64,000 bases of DNA from Bacteroidales bacterium. Its GTDB lineage: Bacteria; Bacteroidota; Bacteroidia; Bacteroidales; UBA1715. Below are positions 29,721-40,300 of the stretch, one piece after another. Each line of letters begins with the position of its first letter. The first letter of the stretch is position 1. Below the pieces are notes generated by a model. That model ran no database searches. It was not told the origin of the DNA and saw only the letters and a program-made list of their open reading frames with translations. The stretch lies in the NCBI GenBank assembly GCA_016714605.1, contig JADKDL010000009.1, forward strand, positions 62,001 to 126,000. Direction: 5' to 3'. Both the position numbers and the translations under genes were made by a program.

Positions 29721-29752
29721 GAAGCAATGTGGTTTATAAATCACATTGCTTC
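29721..29752 (+). terminator. Hairpin after the beta-helix gene
   Basis: GAAGCAATGTG and CACATTGCTTC form an 11-bp perfect stem with a 10-base loop, 23 bases after the stop. The T-run is poor, so this may be a weak terminator or an mRNA end-stabilising hairpin. Confidence 0.6.
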
Positions 29753-29873
29753 TATAAGTGTGTCTATAAATTCAGGGAAATTAGTCTTTAATAAATACTT
29801 AAAGCATTAATACCCTCTTTATATAATTGATTCAAATCAAATAATAAAATTCACTTTATAAAATTAAATACAG

Positions 29874-32800
29874 ATGAAAAAAATATTTCTCATACTATAT
29901 GTTAGTATAATAACCATGCAGCTTTGGGCACAGAAAAGCAATTCCATTTCCAATGTTCAATTTAAAATTAAACTAAAGCAAGAGTCTTTCTCTGCCTTTG
30001 CACCAATTACGAAAATAAAAACCACAAACGGCAAAACAAAAAAAATTGAAACAGGATTGGAGTCAATGAATAATCTGAATGAACAATTTCAGGTTGAAAA
30101 CTTAGAGGCTCTCTTCCTGCAATCAGACAAATTTGCGGCACGACATATAAAACACGGATTGCATTTGTGGTATATGCTTACCATAGATTCTGTTTCGACG
30201 GAACAAATACTTCAAATAATTGCTGCGTATAGTACCAACCCAAATGTAGAAATTGCTGAACCGGTTATTTTGAAAAGTCCAATTGAACCAGTTGTAAAAT
30301 CAAAACTTGTGGGTGGAATGAAACGCTCGGGCGATGAGGGTTTCCCTAACGATGTTTTATTTTCAAAACAATGGGGATTGAAAAATAATCGTTCTGTTGG
30401 TGCAGATATAGATGTACAACGAGCATGGGCAATTCAAAAAGGCGACCCATCGGTAATAGTAGCTGTAATAGATGGTGGTGTAGATTATAGGCATCAAGAT
30501 TTGGCAGCCTCTATGTGGAAAAATGATGCCGAAGCTAAGGGCATAGCAGGTGTAGATGACGATAATAATGGTTTTGTAGATGATATACATGGTTGGAATT
30601 TCAAAGATAACAAATCTGAAATTTCACCTGTCGATCATGGTACTCACGTAGCAGGTGTAATTGCTGCGGTAAGCAATAATTCAAAAGGCATTGCAGGAAT
30701 TGCCGGTGGCGATGGTTCGGAGAATGGTGTGAAAATAATGTCTTGTCAGATTTTTGGAAATGATTTTTTCGACATCCCAGGTGGTTATGAACAGGCCTTT
30801 ATTTATGCTGCCGATAATGGTGCGGTAATAGCTCTAAATAGCTGGGGCGAAACCAAAGATGGCGAATATGGACAATCGGTACTCGATGCTATTGACTATT
30901 TTATTGAAAATGCAGGTTATGATGAGAATAACAATCCGGTTGGACCTATGCAAGGTGGACTTGTTGTATTTGCAGCTGGCAATAATTCTACAGAAAAACC
31001 AACTTATCCGGCGTTTTACAAAATACTATTGCGGTAGCGGCATTAGATTCTACCGATAAATTGGCTGATTTCTCAAATTATGGAACGTGGGTTGATATTT
31101 CTGCTCCCGGAACAGAAATAATGAGCACCGTTACCAATAACGAGTATGGAAAGATGAGCGGAACATCAATGGCTTGTCCGCAGGTATCGGGAGTTGCTGC
31201 TCTTATTGTTTCTCAGTTTAAAAATTCTGGCATTACACCGGATCAAGTTCGCAATCGTATTCAAGGACTTGCCGATGATATTGATGATAAAAACCCTCTG
31301 TTTAAGCATAAGCTCGGAGCCGGACGAATAAATGCATTTAAAGCCTTGCATGATGCAGGTACAATTCCGCCTTCTGCAATTACTAATTTACAGGCTATCT
31401 CTTCCGAACAGCTATCGGTTACTATTGCATGGACTACTCCTCTATCTCGCATTAGCGATTCAATAAATACCATTTCTCAATATGAGTGTCGCTATTCAAA
31501 CATGCCTATTACAGCAGATAATTTTGAAAATGCTACTGAATTTGATCTGTTTAAACCATCTAAAAATACGATTTCTGATACTGCAATCATAACTGGTTTA
31601 CAATCGGACACGGTTTATTATATAGCTATAAAAACCATTGATGCGTTTTCAAATAAATCAACATTGTCAAATATTGCTACAATTCGCACTTCTCGTGCAC
31701 CCAAAGCTGTATTTTCGCAAACTGAGGTTAATCTATCTATGCAACCCTCTCAAGACAGTTTAATTCATATTACAATTACAAATGCAGGTAAAGACACGCT
31801 GACAATAAATCAACATTACCAAAATGAAACAGCAATTTCTGATAAATACTTACAATCTGCCAATTCGCAAACAGCAAATCAACCTGTTATTCTTGTCGTT
31901 GATAATAGAGATTCTACAATGTTTAAACTTGTTGAAATGAATCCGTTCAATGGTAAAATCTATAGTAGCCGACAGCTGCCTTTGGGTGAAGACTTGGATT
32001 ATCCCACAATGGCTATTGCGTACGACGGCAATTTTATTTATATAAATAAATCGAAATTTAGTAAAAAAGGATATATTCTTGTTTTTGACAAACAATTACA
32101 ACTGCTAGATTCAATTCCAGCACCACATACAATGATTGTAAATGATATTGCGGTGAACAATGGTAAAGTCTATATTCTTGATAATTGGGAACCTTATCTG
32201 ACCGAATTAGATATTCGCACCAAAACAGTTTCTCAATTAATAAAACATAGAGTAGAATATGGTTGGGGCTAACTGTAGACCAAAAACGAAATAAATTGTA
32301 TGTTTCTCGTACCGATATGACATCTATTGACCTTCAAACAAAAACAATATCTACAATACCAAACTCAAAATCTTATAATAGTTTGTCGTACTCATCGCCA
32401 ATGGATTTACTTTATGGTTTAATGTCTGGTTCCGACTCGGTTGCTGCCATTATTCCCAACACAAAGGAGGTGCTCTATACATTTCCGGCTATACAAAATG
32501 GATATATTGCCTTGCAACAGTCTAATAGTGTTGCAGAATGGTTACAAGTTAGTAATAGTAAAACAATTATACCTCCAGGACAAACAAGCACATTGGTTTT
32601 AAATGTAAACACTCAAAATTTGAATCCCGGATTTTATAATGAACAAATTTTATTAACCAGCAACGATCCGTTTCAACCGGAAATAGCCGTTCCGGTGCAA
32701 TTGAAAATTGAAAAAGAAGTTGAAAATGGCGTTGCAAGTCTTTCGCTGAATACTGATACTATTACTTTTTATCGTCGCAACGGTATCTTGCCCGATTCAG

Positions 32801-33537
32801 TATTAGTTACTTTCTACAATACTGGCGATGCAAAACTTGAGATAGGTGGAATGGGCTGTTTAGATTCTACCTTTTCGGTGAGCAATGGCATATTAAATCT
32901 TGCAGCAAAGGCTTCGGAGCAGATTTATATAAAACATGAGTCGGCTAACAATACCGATTTCTCAACACATTTAATAGTATGTAGTAACGATTCGAAAAGT
33001 AACTATAAAAAGGTTGTAGTAAGAAGTAAAACGGGTAAAAACTATTACATTCTATCGGGAACAATTTTGGGTGATGTTCCTTCAAATACAGTGCTCAATA
33101 TTTCTGGCGACACTACTTTTACAGCAAATGTTGAAGCAAATGGGCTTGTCTATTTAGAAATTAATCCAGGTCAAAATATAACCATAACTCCACAGAAAGA
33201 TGGTTATGAATTTTTTCCTCAAAGCATAACTTTCAATAATATTCAAACCGATATTTCTGATATAGATTTTACTGCAACTACCCTAACTTCTGCAAAAGAC
33301 ATATTGATATGTGCAATTTCCATATCTCCCAATCCGGCTAAAGACAAGATAACCGTAAATAGTTCGGAATATCTGTATGGATACGAATTGCTTGATATAA
33401 ATGGAAAAACACATTTGTTGGAAAAACTGCAAGTAAAAAATCCTACAATAGACATCAGTACATTGGTAGCAGGAACTTATATTTTAAAACTTAGAACCAT
33501 CAAAGGAATTTCGGAAATAAAGGTTATAAAGGAGTAA
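29874..33537 (+). pseudogene. Subtilisin-like (S8) secreted protease with T9SS domain, two frameshifts
   Basis: The signal peptide (MQLWAQ end) is followed by an inhibitor-like prodomain (to about 165) and the S8 domain. The catalytic residues are visible: Asp200 in AVIDGGVDY, His255 in DHGTHVAG, the oxyanion Asn in VFAAGNNS and Ser in MSGTSMACPQVSG. The first shift lies near 31020, just before IAVAALD, where one C appears lost. The second lies near 32260, where EYG should continue as LGLTVDQKRN. The rest holds an FN3 domain (TNLQAISSEQLSVTIAWTTP), a stretch of about 400 residues with strands like a beta-propeller (YIAIKTID, VYILDNWEPYL), another beta-domain and a T9SS type A end (ISISPNPAKDKITV, LVAGTYILKL). 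The intact product would be about 1220 residues. Confidence 0.82.
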
Positions 33538-33562
33538 ATAGGTAATTACTTATTTCAAACGC

Positions 33563-33596
33563 AAAAAGGCACAAACGAACAGTTTGTGCCTTTTTG
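33563..33596 (+). terminator. Strong terminator of the subtilase gene
   Basis: A 14-bp perfect stem (AAAAAGGCACAAAC with its complement) has a five-base loop and a T-run. It lies 25 bases after the stop. Confidence 0.9.
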
Positions 33597-33628
33597 TATT
33601 ACTTTGAAGTGGTCATTCAATTCACAAT

Positions 33629-33840
33629 TTAGAATTTCAATGATAATGTAAATAGATAATTACTTGTAAAGTCAATAGATCCAAAATTACTAGTAGTAAC
33701 ATCTGTTCTTATTTTGTAGAAAATCTTATGATTAACAAGAAATCCAACAGACAAAAACAAGTTCCATGTATTTTGACTATCAAACTCACAAATGAGACGA
33801 TTGGAATAAATATTTTGATAGTTATAGAAATAACATTTAA
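33629..33840 (-). pseudogene. Truncated C-terminal end of an outer-membrane protein
   Basis: About 60-70 residues on the minus strand, ending NLFLSVGFLVNHKIFYKI and YLFTLSLKF, have alternating hydrophobic strands and a C-terminal Phe, as in beta-barrel proteins. Upstream on the same strand the frame runs into the REP-like repeat and the 42-bp array, which do not resemble an outer-membrane protein. It therefore looks like the tail of a gene cut by the repeat element. Confidence 0.45.
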
Positions 33841-33859
33841 GCATATAACCAAAACACCC

Positions 33860-34352
33860 CGTTTGGTGAAGCATCATCGCTTCGTCAGAGTATTCAAGGC
33901 ATCTTGCCTGTTTTGAAAATACCGAGCCGAGGCAGGTAAAAACATGGCGAGGGATATAAAATACATAGTCAGCCATATATTTTACCGCGTTGAGGATATA
34001 ATTTATATGGTCAGCCATGTAATTTACCGGGTGAGGGATATATTTTATATAGTCAACCATATAAATTGCCGCGTTAAGGATATAATTTGTATGGTCAGCC
34101 ATATAATTTACCGAGCGAGGGATATAATTTACATGGTCAACCATATAAATTGCCGCGTTGAGGATATAAATTATATGGTAAGGGTACTTCGATACATGGT
34201 AGGGGTACTTCAAAGTATGGTAGGGGTACTTCAAAACATGGAGCGGCATGTTTTGAAGTGGGTAGATTGGTGTGGGAAACTATTCGTTGGTTTCGGTGGC
34301 AGGTTTCATTTCGAAATGCCTTTTAAGTTCCCGAGCAATAGATTCAGAACCA
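33860..34352 (+). repeat. Composite repeat: REP-like element, 42-bp palindromic array and gene end (copy 2)
   Basis: The REP-like element (GTTTGGTGAAGCATCATCGC, then TATTCAAGGCATCTTGCC, 33860-33915) leads into GAAAATACCGAGCCGAGGC and the same leader as copy 1. Six 42-bp units and ~21-bp ATGGTAGGGGTACTTCAAAG units follow (to about 34255). The flank then continues unbroken into the 3' end of the gene at 34280-34745. Each 42-bp unit carries an AT-rich palindrome around CCATATAAATT or its variants. Both strands stay open through the array. Compared with 18485-18937, this copy has substitutions spread over the units, so the duplication is not brand new. Confidence 0.8.
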
Positions 34353-34745
34353 GGAACACCCATTTTCACCGCTCCCTTTGCAGAGTTGTAGATGCTGAGA
34401 GAAGCAACGTAAGCATCGCTACCGGCAGCCGTACGGGTATCGCTTATCATTTCTGCCAAAGCAGATATTTCAAACTCTATTTGTTTAAGGTTTTTATACA
34501 ACTCAACATCTTTTTTCAGTTCCTCAAAATCGGTGTAAGGCGGAACAATACTCGGTTCTTGTTTACCAAACTGAAGACTTTTTTTCAACAAAAGAAAGTC
34601 TGCTATCATCAATTTTAGGGATGTTTTTTCTTTCTTTAGGAGTCATTTTAATACCGAAAGAAAATATTTTTTTTATTTCAGCAATATCCGACAGAACTTT
34701 ATTCACCTCATCGGTAGTGATAGACGCGCTAATTAAATTTGACAT
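34280..34745 (-). pseudogene. Conserved hypothetical protein linked to the 42-bp array, one frameshift
   Basis: ATG at 34745 opens MSNLISASITTDEVNKVLSD. The frame breaks in a run of seven A near 34582: the annotated frame stops after KKSSVW, while the next frame reads SLQFGKQEPSIVPPYTD and continues for 100 residues to KPATETNE. Removing one A gives about 154 residues. The family (helical, with LTPDER-like, VPPY, and AGSDAYVASLSIYNSAK motifs) is one I recall only as a conserved hypothetical in Bacteroidota. The last ~25 codons recur with the array at 18840-18937, so gene end and array have been duplicated together. Confidence 0.65.
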
Positions 34746-35019
34746 GTTTTTTATAGTTTTAAAATGAATAATGAAATTAACCGAATGCCCCACGCAGCTT
34801 CCGCCCAAGAAGCGTGTTGAAAAATACAACAAAGGCACGCTTTGGAGTCTATAACAACTAAATTGAGAGTTTATTGTTCTTTGTGAAAAATAAATTTGAG
34901 ATTTTTTTTTGGGGGGGACTGAGTTATGAGTTTGTTTAAATTCGCAAATATCAAATTTGTATAGATGAGTATCTAATTGACTTTGGTGATTGATTCATAA
35001 AAATGACTATTTGCAGACT

Positions 35020-35133
35020 TCAAATTATCAGAACGGCAGAAGCCGTAATAGATGTCCCAATAGTCCATAATGTTTCAAAAATTGAGTTAATAATTGATTT
35101 AATGGTCTTTATTGACATTTTAAAATGTTTCAT
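35020..35133 (-). CDS. Possible small membrane peptide (37 residues)
   Basis: ATG at 35133 begins MKHFKMSIKTIKSIINSIFE and ends in a hydrophobic LWTIGTSITASAVLII tail. Six bases before the ATG the minus strand has AGAAAGGAG, a strong Shine-Dalgarno sequence, which is rare in this phylum and decides for this start over the longer frame from 35250. It resembles in layout the short basic-then-hydrophobic peptides found near repeats in Bacteroidota, but I cannot name it. Confidence 0.4.
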   Translation of the reverse strand: MKHFKMSIKTIKSIINSIFETLWTIGTSITASAVLII

Positions 35134-35409
35134 GATAGACTCCTTTCTAATACTTAGTTGATTCAAAATGAATCGGGTTAAAATTAAAATAATTATTTGA
35201 AGGACTATCGAAACAAAACTATTACAGCTCAAACCGTCTGCATAAAGCATCTTTCAATATTGATGGTAGATTTTTAATTTAAATTTAGATGGTTGTTGTT
35301 TTGCTTTTCATAATATATACACAATCAAATTAAATCCTTTTTTCAAAAATTTTGTTTGTAAACTAAAAATTATAAGAGGAATTGATTGTAGGTTGGAAAT
35401 CACTTAATT

Positions 35410-36689
35410 TTATGATTCGTCATGACCTTTTGTCCACCAGTAATTAAAGGTTTCGTAAATATTTTTTTGCCAAGCCCTAATTTTAGTTTCTACTGATAGT
35501 GAAATAACACTGCACTCTTTTTCAATTTCTTTACTTGTAATTGGGTCTAAATATATTCCTGATGATTTTGATGTAATTGTCCCAGGATAAATTAATGCAA
35601 CTCTTTTTGCATTGTAGTATTCGTGATAGACATACATTTGTCTTAAATCGTCTGGCGATGGATTATACCCGTTTAAATTTTTCCATTTAGTGTCTAGGAC
35701 TACACAATCAGCTTTTTCTTTATTTACAACAATATCAGGTCTTATTTTGAACGATAACCCGACTGAGGTTTCCAAAAGTATTTTGATGTTTGTGCTGTTA
35801 TTGTTGTCTGTTTCTCTTTGTGTTTTCTGATACTAATATATACGAACTGTTCCCACAGCTTATTCATATCAAACATTAGTGCCAAAACATTATTTCGTCC
35901 TTTACTAACATCTGGGTGGTATTTGAGCAACAATAACTTCGATATATCAATAGCTTTTTTGTATTGTAACGTCTTTCTGATAAAGTCCAACTTGTCAAAT
36001 GTTGTTTCACTTACTTTAATTTCAGGCATTTCTGGAAAATGCAAAAGCAATGCTCCAATTCGGCTGTGCAATTCAACATTTGTGTTTATCTGTTTTAAAA
36101 GTTTAATTGTTTTATAAAGTATCGAGTGCAGAATGTGTTCATAATCATAAGTTGTATAATTAACGTAAAATCGCTCTTGATGAATTATATTTTGTTGTAT
36201 GTGTTTTCCAAATAGAATATTACCTTTTAAGGCAGTTACGTTTTCCTCTTTTTTTCGATATTTCTTTATAAGTCCGTTATGTAATAGATATTCAATCTCC
36301 TTAATGAACAACTCGAAATATAAGTCAAGAATAGAGTTTGACTTTAATTTCAATGAACTATTACTTGGTGAATGAATTTCAAATATTCCAACCGCAAAAA
36401 GCATATCAATTAAAATCTCACGCCATCTGTTCTTTTCATTTGAACCTTTTAATGAGTTATCAGCTTTTGGTAATACTTCAATAATGGTCTTACCTATTTG
36501 AATTACTCCAACATACTCATTGAAACGAACACCATTATGAATAAGGGAAAAATATGGAACACCGTTTTCCCCATAAAATGATTGCAAAGCATTTAGCCTT
36601 GTTGCATCAAAAACAACTCCATCAATTTCTTGATTTAACTTTATGCTTTGATGTTCAAAAACAGTGATATGTTTCCCTTTAGCTGTCAT
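35410..36689 (-). pseudogene. mcrC: McrC-like nuclease subunit of a type IV restriction system, one frameshift
   Basis: The first 300 residues match the McrC family N-terminal region ([38 protein letters not shown], the [22 protein letters not shown] segment and [12 protein letters not shown]). Near 35775 the frame shifts, and the nuclease domain follows: IRPDIVV and VVLDTKWK give the PD-(D/E)xK residues (Asp, then Asp-x-Lys), followed by DLRQMYVYHEYY. McrC partners McrB to cut DNA carrying modified bases. Its ATG overlaps the mcrB stop by four bases (ATGA), so the two are translationally coupled. Without the indel it would be about 425 residues. Confidence 0.85.
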
Positions 36690-39386
36690 TTCTTCATTAA
36701 AGAAAGTAAAGATTTACTAAATATGTCATTTGACATTTTTTCAATGTCTTTAATTTTATAAATCGTTCTTTCAGCGAAGCTTGAGGCGTCATAATCTTCA
36801 AAGTCTGCAAAGATATTTTCATCATCTTTTTCAATAGGCTCAAAAAATTCTTTACCAATCACTAAGCCTATTTTACCATAATCACCATAGAAATATTCCT
36901 GTAATAATGGAATAATTTTGTTTTGAAAGGCTGATTTAAGGTCATCGAAATTACAAACAGACATAAAATAGCTATGCCCTATCTGATGGTCTTTGTCAAG
37001 TAATTTTTCAATTCTTTTATTTATTGTGTTTAATAATAGTGGCAATTCGATATTGTCTAAAAAACCATTTTCTGATTTTAGTTTTCCTTCACTTGCAATT
37101 AATGAAGGCTTTGGCGGCATTTCTTCAAAGCTAAAACGCCGTCTTAATGCTGCATCTAAAGCTTCTACACTTCTATCAGCAGTATTCATTGTGCCAATAA
37201 TATAGAGGTTTGGCGGAACACCAAACCTCTCTTTACTATATGGTAATATAGCTTCCAGTGCTTCGTCATTTCCTAAACGCTTGTCATCTTCGATGAGTGT
37301 AATTAATTCTCCAAATATTTGTGAAACATTTCCACGATTTATTTCATCAATAATTAAACGAACCGTTTAGGATTTTTAGTTTTAAAGTCCGATTTGAAAG
37401 AGAATTACTAATTCTTTTTATCCAAAACTCGTGACCTAGATTCCTTGCTTGATGTTTTAATTTGTTTTTCTTTTTTAATTGCATTTAATACTGACCAATA
37501 AGCAGAAGAATTACTACCTCCAATGACTTCCCGAAACCGGTCGTTAATGTTACTTACATCATCAAGGTTTTTAATGACGGATTGAAGTTTTGTTAGCCTT
37601 GCTTTTGATACAGTGTAAGTTCGTGTCCCATCGTGATGTTTTATAATAAAATTACCTTGTTTGGAAATACTTTCAACTAAAACCGTTCCTCCTGATTTGG
37701 TTTCTAATTCAACCTTTTGACCATTTAATAATTTTTCTTCGATACTATCTGCAAACTAACTACACAAAAATTGAGAAATCTAAACCTTTTGTTCTTGGGT
37801 CTCTTAATTGAGCTTATCCAATGATTTTCTATACACAGAATCCTAAAAATACCATATTCTATTCGATAAATTACAGGGTCGCCTTCCTTTTCTGGCTCAA
37901 TAGGTTTTATTCCTTCAATGAAGTCTTCATAATTCATACTTTGATGAAAAGTAGTAAAGACAATTTGTCCCTCTTTAATTAGTCTATCAAACTCTTTTTT
38001 AATTTCTACTCTAGGCTGCTTTAAATCAAACTCTGGATTTGCAATTGCAACCGATTTATTTATGGTGTTATATGTTTTTCCTGTTCCCGGAGGACCGAAA
38101 AGTATTTGATTTAAAGTTGAAGACATATTATTATTTAATTTTAATTCGCTCGAATTATTGATACTGGCTTTTTCATATTCAAATCGAGTGTTGAAAAAAG
38201 GAATAAATATTTTTTTATTGGCATCTTCAATTTCATTTTTTGGAATTGAGATGCACGTAGAATTATCATTTGGTGTCCACCATTTCTTTTCATCTTGATA
38301 TGAACCTTCATTTTCTGCTTCAGAAATAATTTCATAAGAACGTTGTAACCAGCCTTCATCACCAAAATCCTCAAATTCACATTCTTCGGCATCACTTGTT
38401 ATTTTACCAATAACTTCTAAATGGCTATTCCCTCTGCATAAATAGAAATAATCACCAATTTTCATTTGTTTTGAAAAAGTGTCACCTTGTGTTTGATAAG
38501 AAGTTCCTTTAGCTTTTGTTTGACCATGGACAATAACTAAATTATTATCATTAAAGTAATTGAATGCATTTTCACCAATGTCTTTACCACTCATTGAAAC
38601 TTTAAATACTGTTTCATCTAATTTCAAAGTGATACTTAATATTGAATTTTCGAGTGAATTATCGCCATATACTTTCTTATTGAACAAACCATCATAATAG
38701 GAAAAAAATGTATTGAATTTATAAATTCCATTTTCAGAAATGGATTTTATAATATTATGAATCCTTGTAACATTGTTAGATTTAGCACTTTTCCTTTTTA
38801 TGCTTTTATTTTTCTCTAGAATCTCATTTAGCACAAATCCTTGTACACTAATTGTTACACTAGTTGAAGCAGGGAAAGCGGTTAATCCATTGTTTGAGTG
38901 TAATTTAACATTATCAAGCTTGTCACTTGAATTTATAAGAACAATCCTGTCGTTGTAATTGAATGTTGATTTTAGCTCGTCATATTTTTTGTTACCAGAA
39001 AGAATATAGTAGCTGACGAAACTCTGTGCTTGAGCATCTTTGATTAACTGCAAAATGTTAACTTGCTGTGGATGAATAAATGGTTGAAAGTTGGCTTTTA
39101 CCCTTGAAATATGTTCTGGGTAAATTTCGTGAAGTTGTAGAAATTGGTCGTTTGAACAATTTATCTCTTGAATTTGAGCAAATAAAATACTATGTCCTTG
39201 ATTAATAGTTTTAACCGTTCCTATTAGTAATCTGTCTACACCAATGAAAATAGCATTGTCGTTGATATTTAATTTTCCATAAACATTATTCCACCTGCTT
39301 TCCATTGGATCTTCCCATAGAACGGTTCTTTTAGCCGAGTCATATTGTTCAAGTTGGCTTATTCTAGTTAAAAGAGTTTTTAACAT
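36686..39386 (-). pseudogene. mcrB: McrB-like AAA+ GTPase subunit, several frameshifts
   Basis: The N-terminal ~430 residues are a specificity region; one part (KQMKIGDYFYLCRGNSHLEVIG) looks like an EVE/YTH-type modified-base reader. The AAA+ motor follows: Walker A GPPGTGKT, then TTFHQSMNYEDFIEG. Around 37740-37790 several indels break the frame. The minus strand then resumes with EEKLLNGQKVELETK, YTVSKARLTKL, and FREVIGGSNSSAYW, which is a normal part of McrB proteins. Another break near 37370 precedes Walker B LIIDEINRGN and the MNTADRSVEALDAALRRRF sensor/arginine-finger region, and the gene ends at 36686. The full length of ~900 residues is normal for such McrB variants. Either the module is decayed or the sequence is locally poor. 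Confidence 0.82.
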
Positions 39387-39566
39387 TTTATTTTGATTTT
39401 AATGTTTTATTTTCATCAATTCTTCAATACATATAACCCCTCGTTCATATAGGTTTGTAACCCAAACCTGGAATTAAAGACCTACTCATAAAACGAAAAT
39501 CTTTTATTTCAAAAATTTCGGTTGCAAAGCTAAATTAGTGGAGTTTCTATGATTTGTGACCGACCA
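39387..39566. other. Short intergenic region upstream of mcrB
   Basis: About 180 AT-rich bases that should carry the mcrBC promoter on the minus strand. No distinct element seen. Confidence 0.35.
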
Positions 39567-39704
39567 TCATTTTTTCATAGTCATTTTGTCCTTTTTTATA
39601 TATTCTAAAATTTGCTCAGGACTCATATTTTTTATATCTGTGTTTACTTTAACTCTAATGTCACGCATCATTTTAACACAATCAAATTTTTTGTCAGTTT
39701 TCAT
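39567..39704 (-). CDS. Small antitoxin-like protein (45 residues)
   Basis: ATG at 39704 gives MKTDKKFDCVKMMRDIRVKV, then NMSPEQILEYIKK, ending at a TGA (39567-39569). A KFDCV start, a basic helix and a short acidic helix resemble the small partner proteins found next to PIN-domain toxins. It lies 14 bases downstream of a PIN fragment. Too short to assign with certainty. Confidence 0.5.
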   Translation of the reverse strand: MKTDKKFDCVKMMRDIRVKVNTDIKNMSPEQILEYIKKDKMTMKK

Positions 39705-39718
39705 AATTTATCAAATAC

Positions 39719-39865
39719 CTATTCTCTCTCTGTTAAATCGGAAATCACTAGCTTGTATTCTCCACATAAGATCTCGTCAAAAAGCAACTTAGTATCAATA
39801 TTGAATTCATCATCAAAATATCCACCAAGTACCGAAGTATCTATATATATCTGTAATTTCTTCAT
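39719..39865 (-). pseudogene. Truncated PIN-domain toxin remnant
   Basis: ATG at 39865 opens MKKLQIYIDTSVLGGYFDDE, with the first PIN acidic residue in IDTSV, then TKLLFDEI and KLVISDLTERE before a stop after 48 residues. PIN nucleases of this type are about 150 residues, so the second half, with the remaining acidic residues, is missing. With the small gene at 39567-39704 it forms a broken toxin-antitoxin locus. Confidence 0.6.
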
Positions 39866-40300
39866 TAATTTTATTTTATCTTCAAAGATATGACTTTTTA
39901 GATAAAAACTTTTTGGGAGTAGTTTTTTTTGTTTTGCCCCTTTCATTGGTACTTTGAGAGAAGCATGTATTTGTTTTATGATATGGTGCAAAAGCGAGTG
40001 TAGGTTTTAAATGACAGTGAAGACAATGTCGTTGGCGAAAAAGAAAGAAATAGAAATATGCTAAAAATATAAAGATTGATTATTGCTTTCTCTTAATCCT
40101 TACTGAATTTTTGATTTAATCTCACCCCTCTTTTCAAACAAAAACACCCCCTTTTATACAACTATACTTTGTAATTTTACCCTATAGGGAAACAAATATA
40201 TTCGTAAAGAAACATCCTAAATTAATTCAGCTTTCATAGTAAGTATTTGAAGTTTGAGTTTTATGTTCCTTTGAACAGATAAAAACAAAATTACAAACAG
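39866..40300. other. Divergent intergenic region
   Basis: About 430 bases between the PIN remnant and the pectate lyase. It is AT-rich. TACCCTATAGGGAAAC near 40176-40192 holds a small palindrome (CCCTATAGGG). No repeat copy or gene was recognised. Confidence 0.4.

Noticed and set aside
37369..37745. An unrelated gene inserted between the Walker A and Walker B parts of McrB
   Set aside because: The segment reads FREVIGGSNSSAYW and similar, which is a normal part of McrB proteins. Only the frame is broken.
35410..39865. McrBC, PIN remnant and GIY-YIG as one new defence system
   Set aside because: The GIY-YIG gene is 24 kb away, McrBC is a known type IV system, and the PIN locus has its own partner. 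No shared operon supports a joint system.
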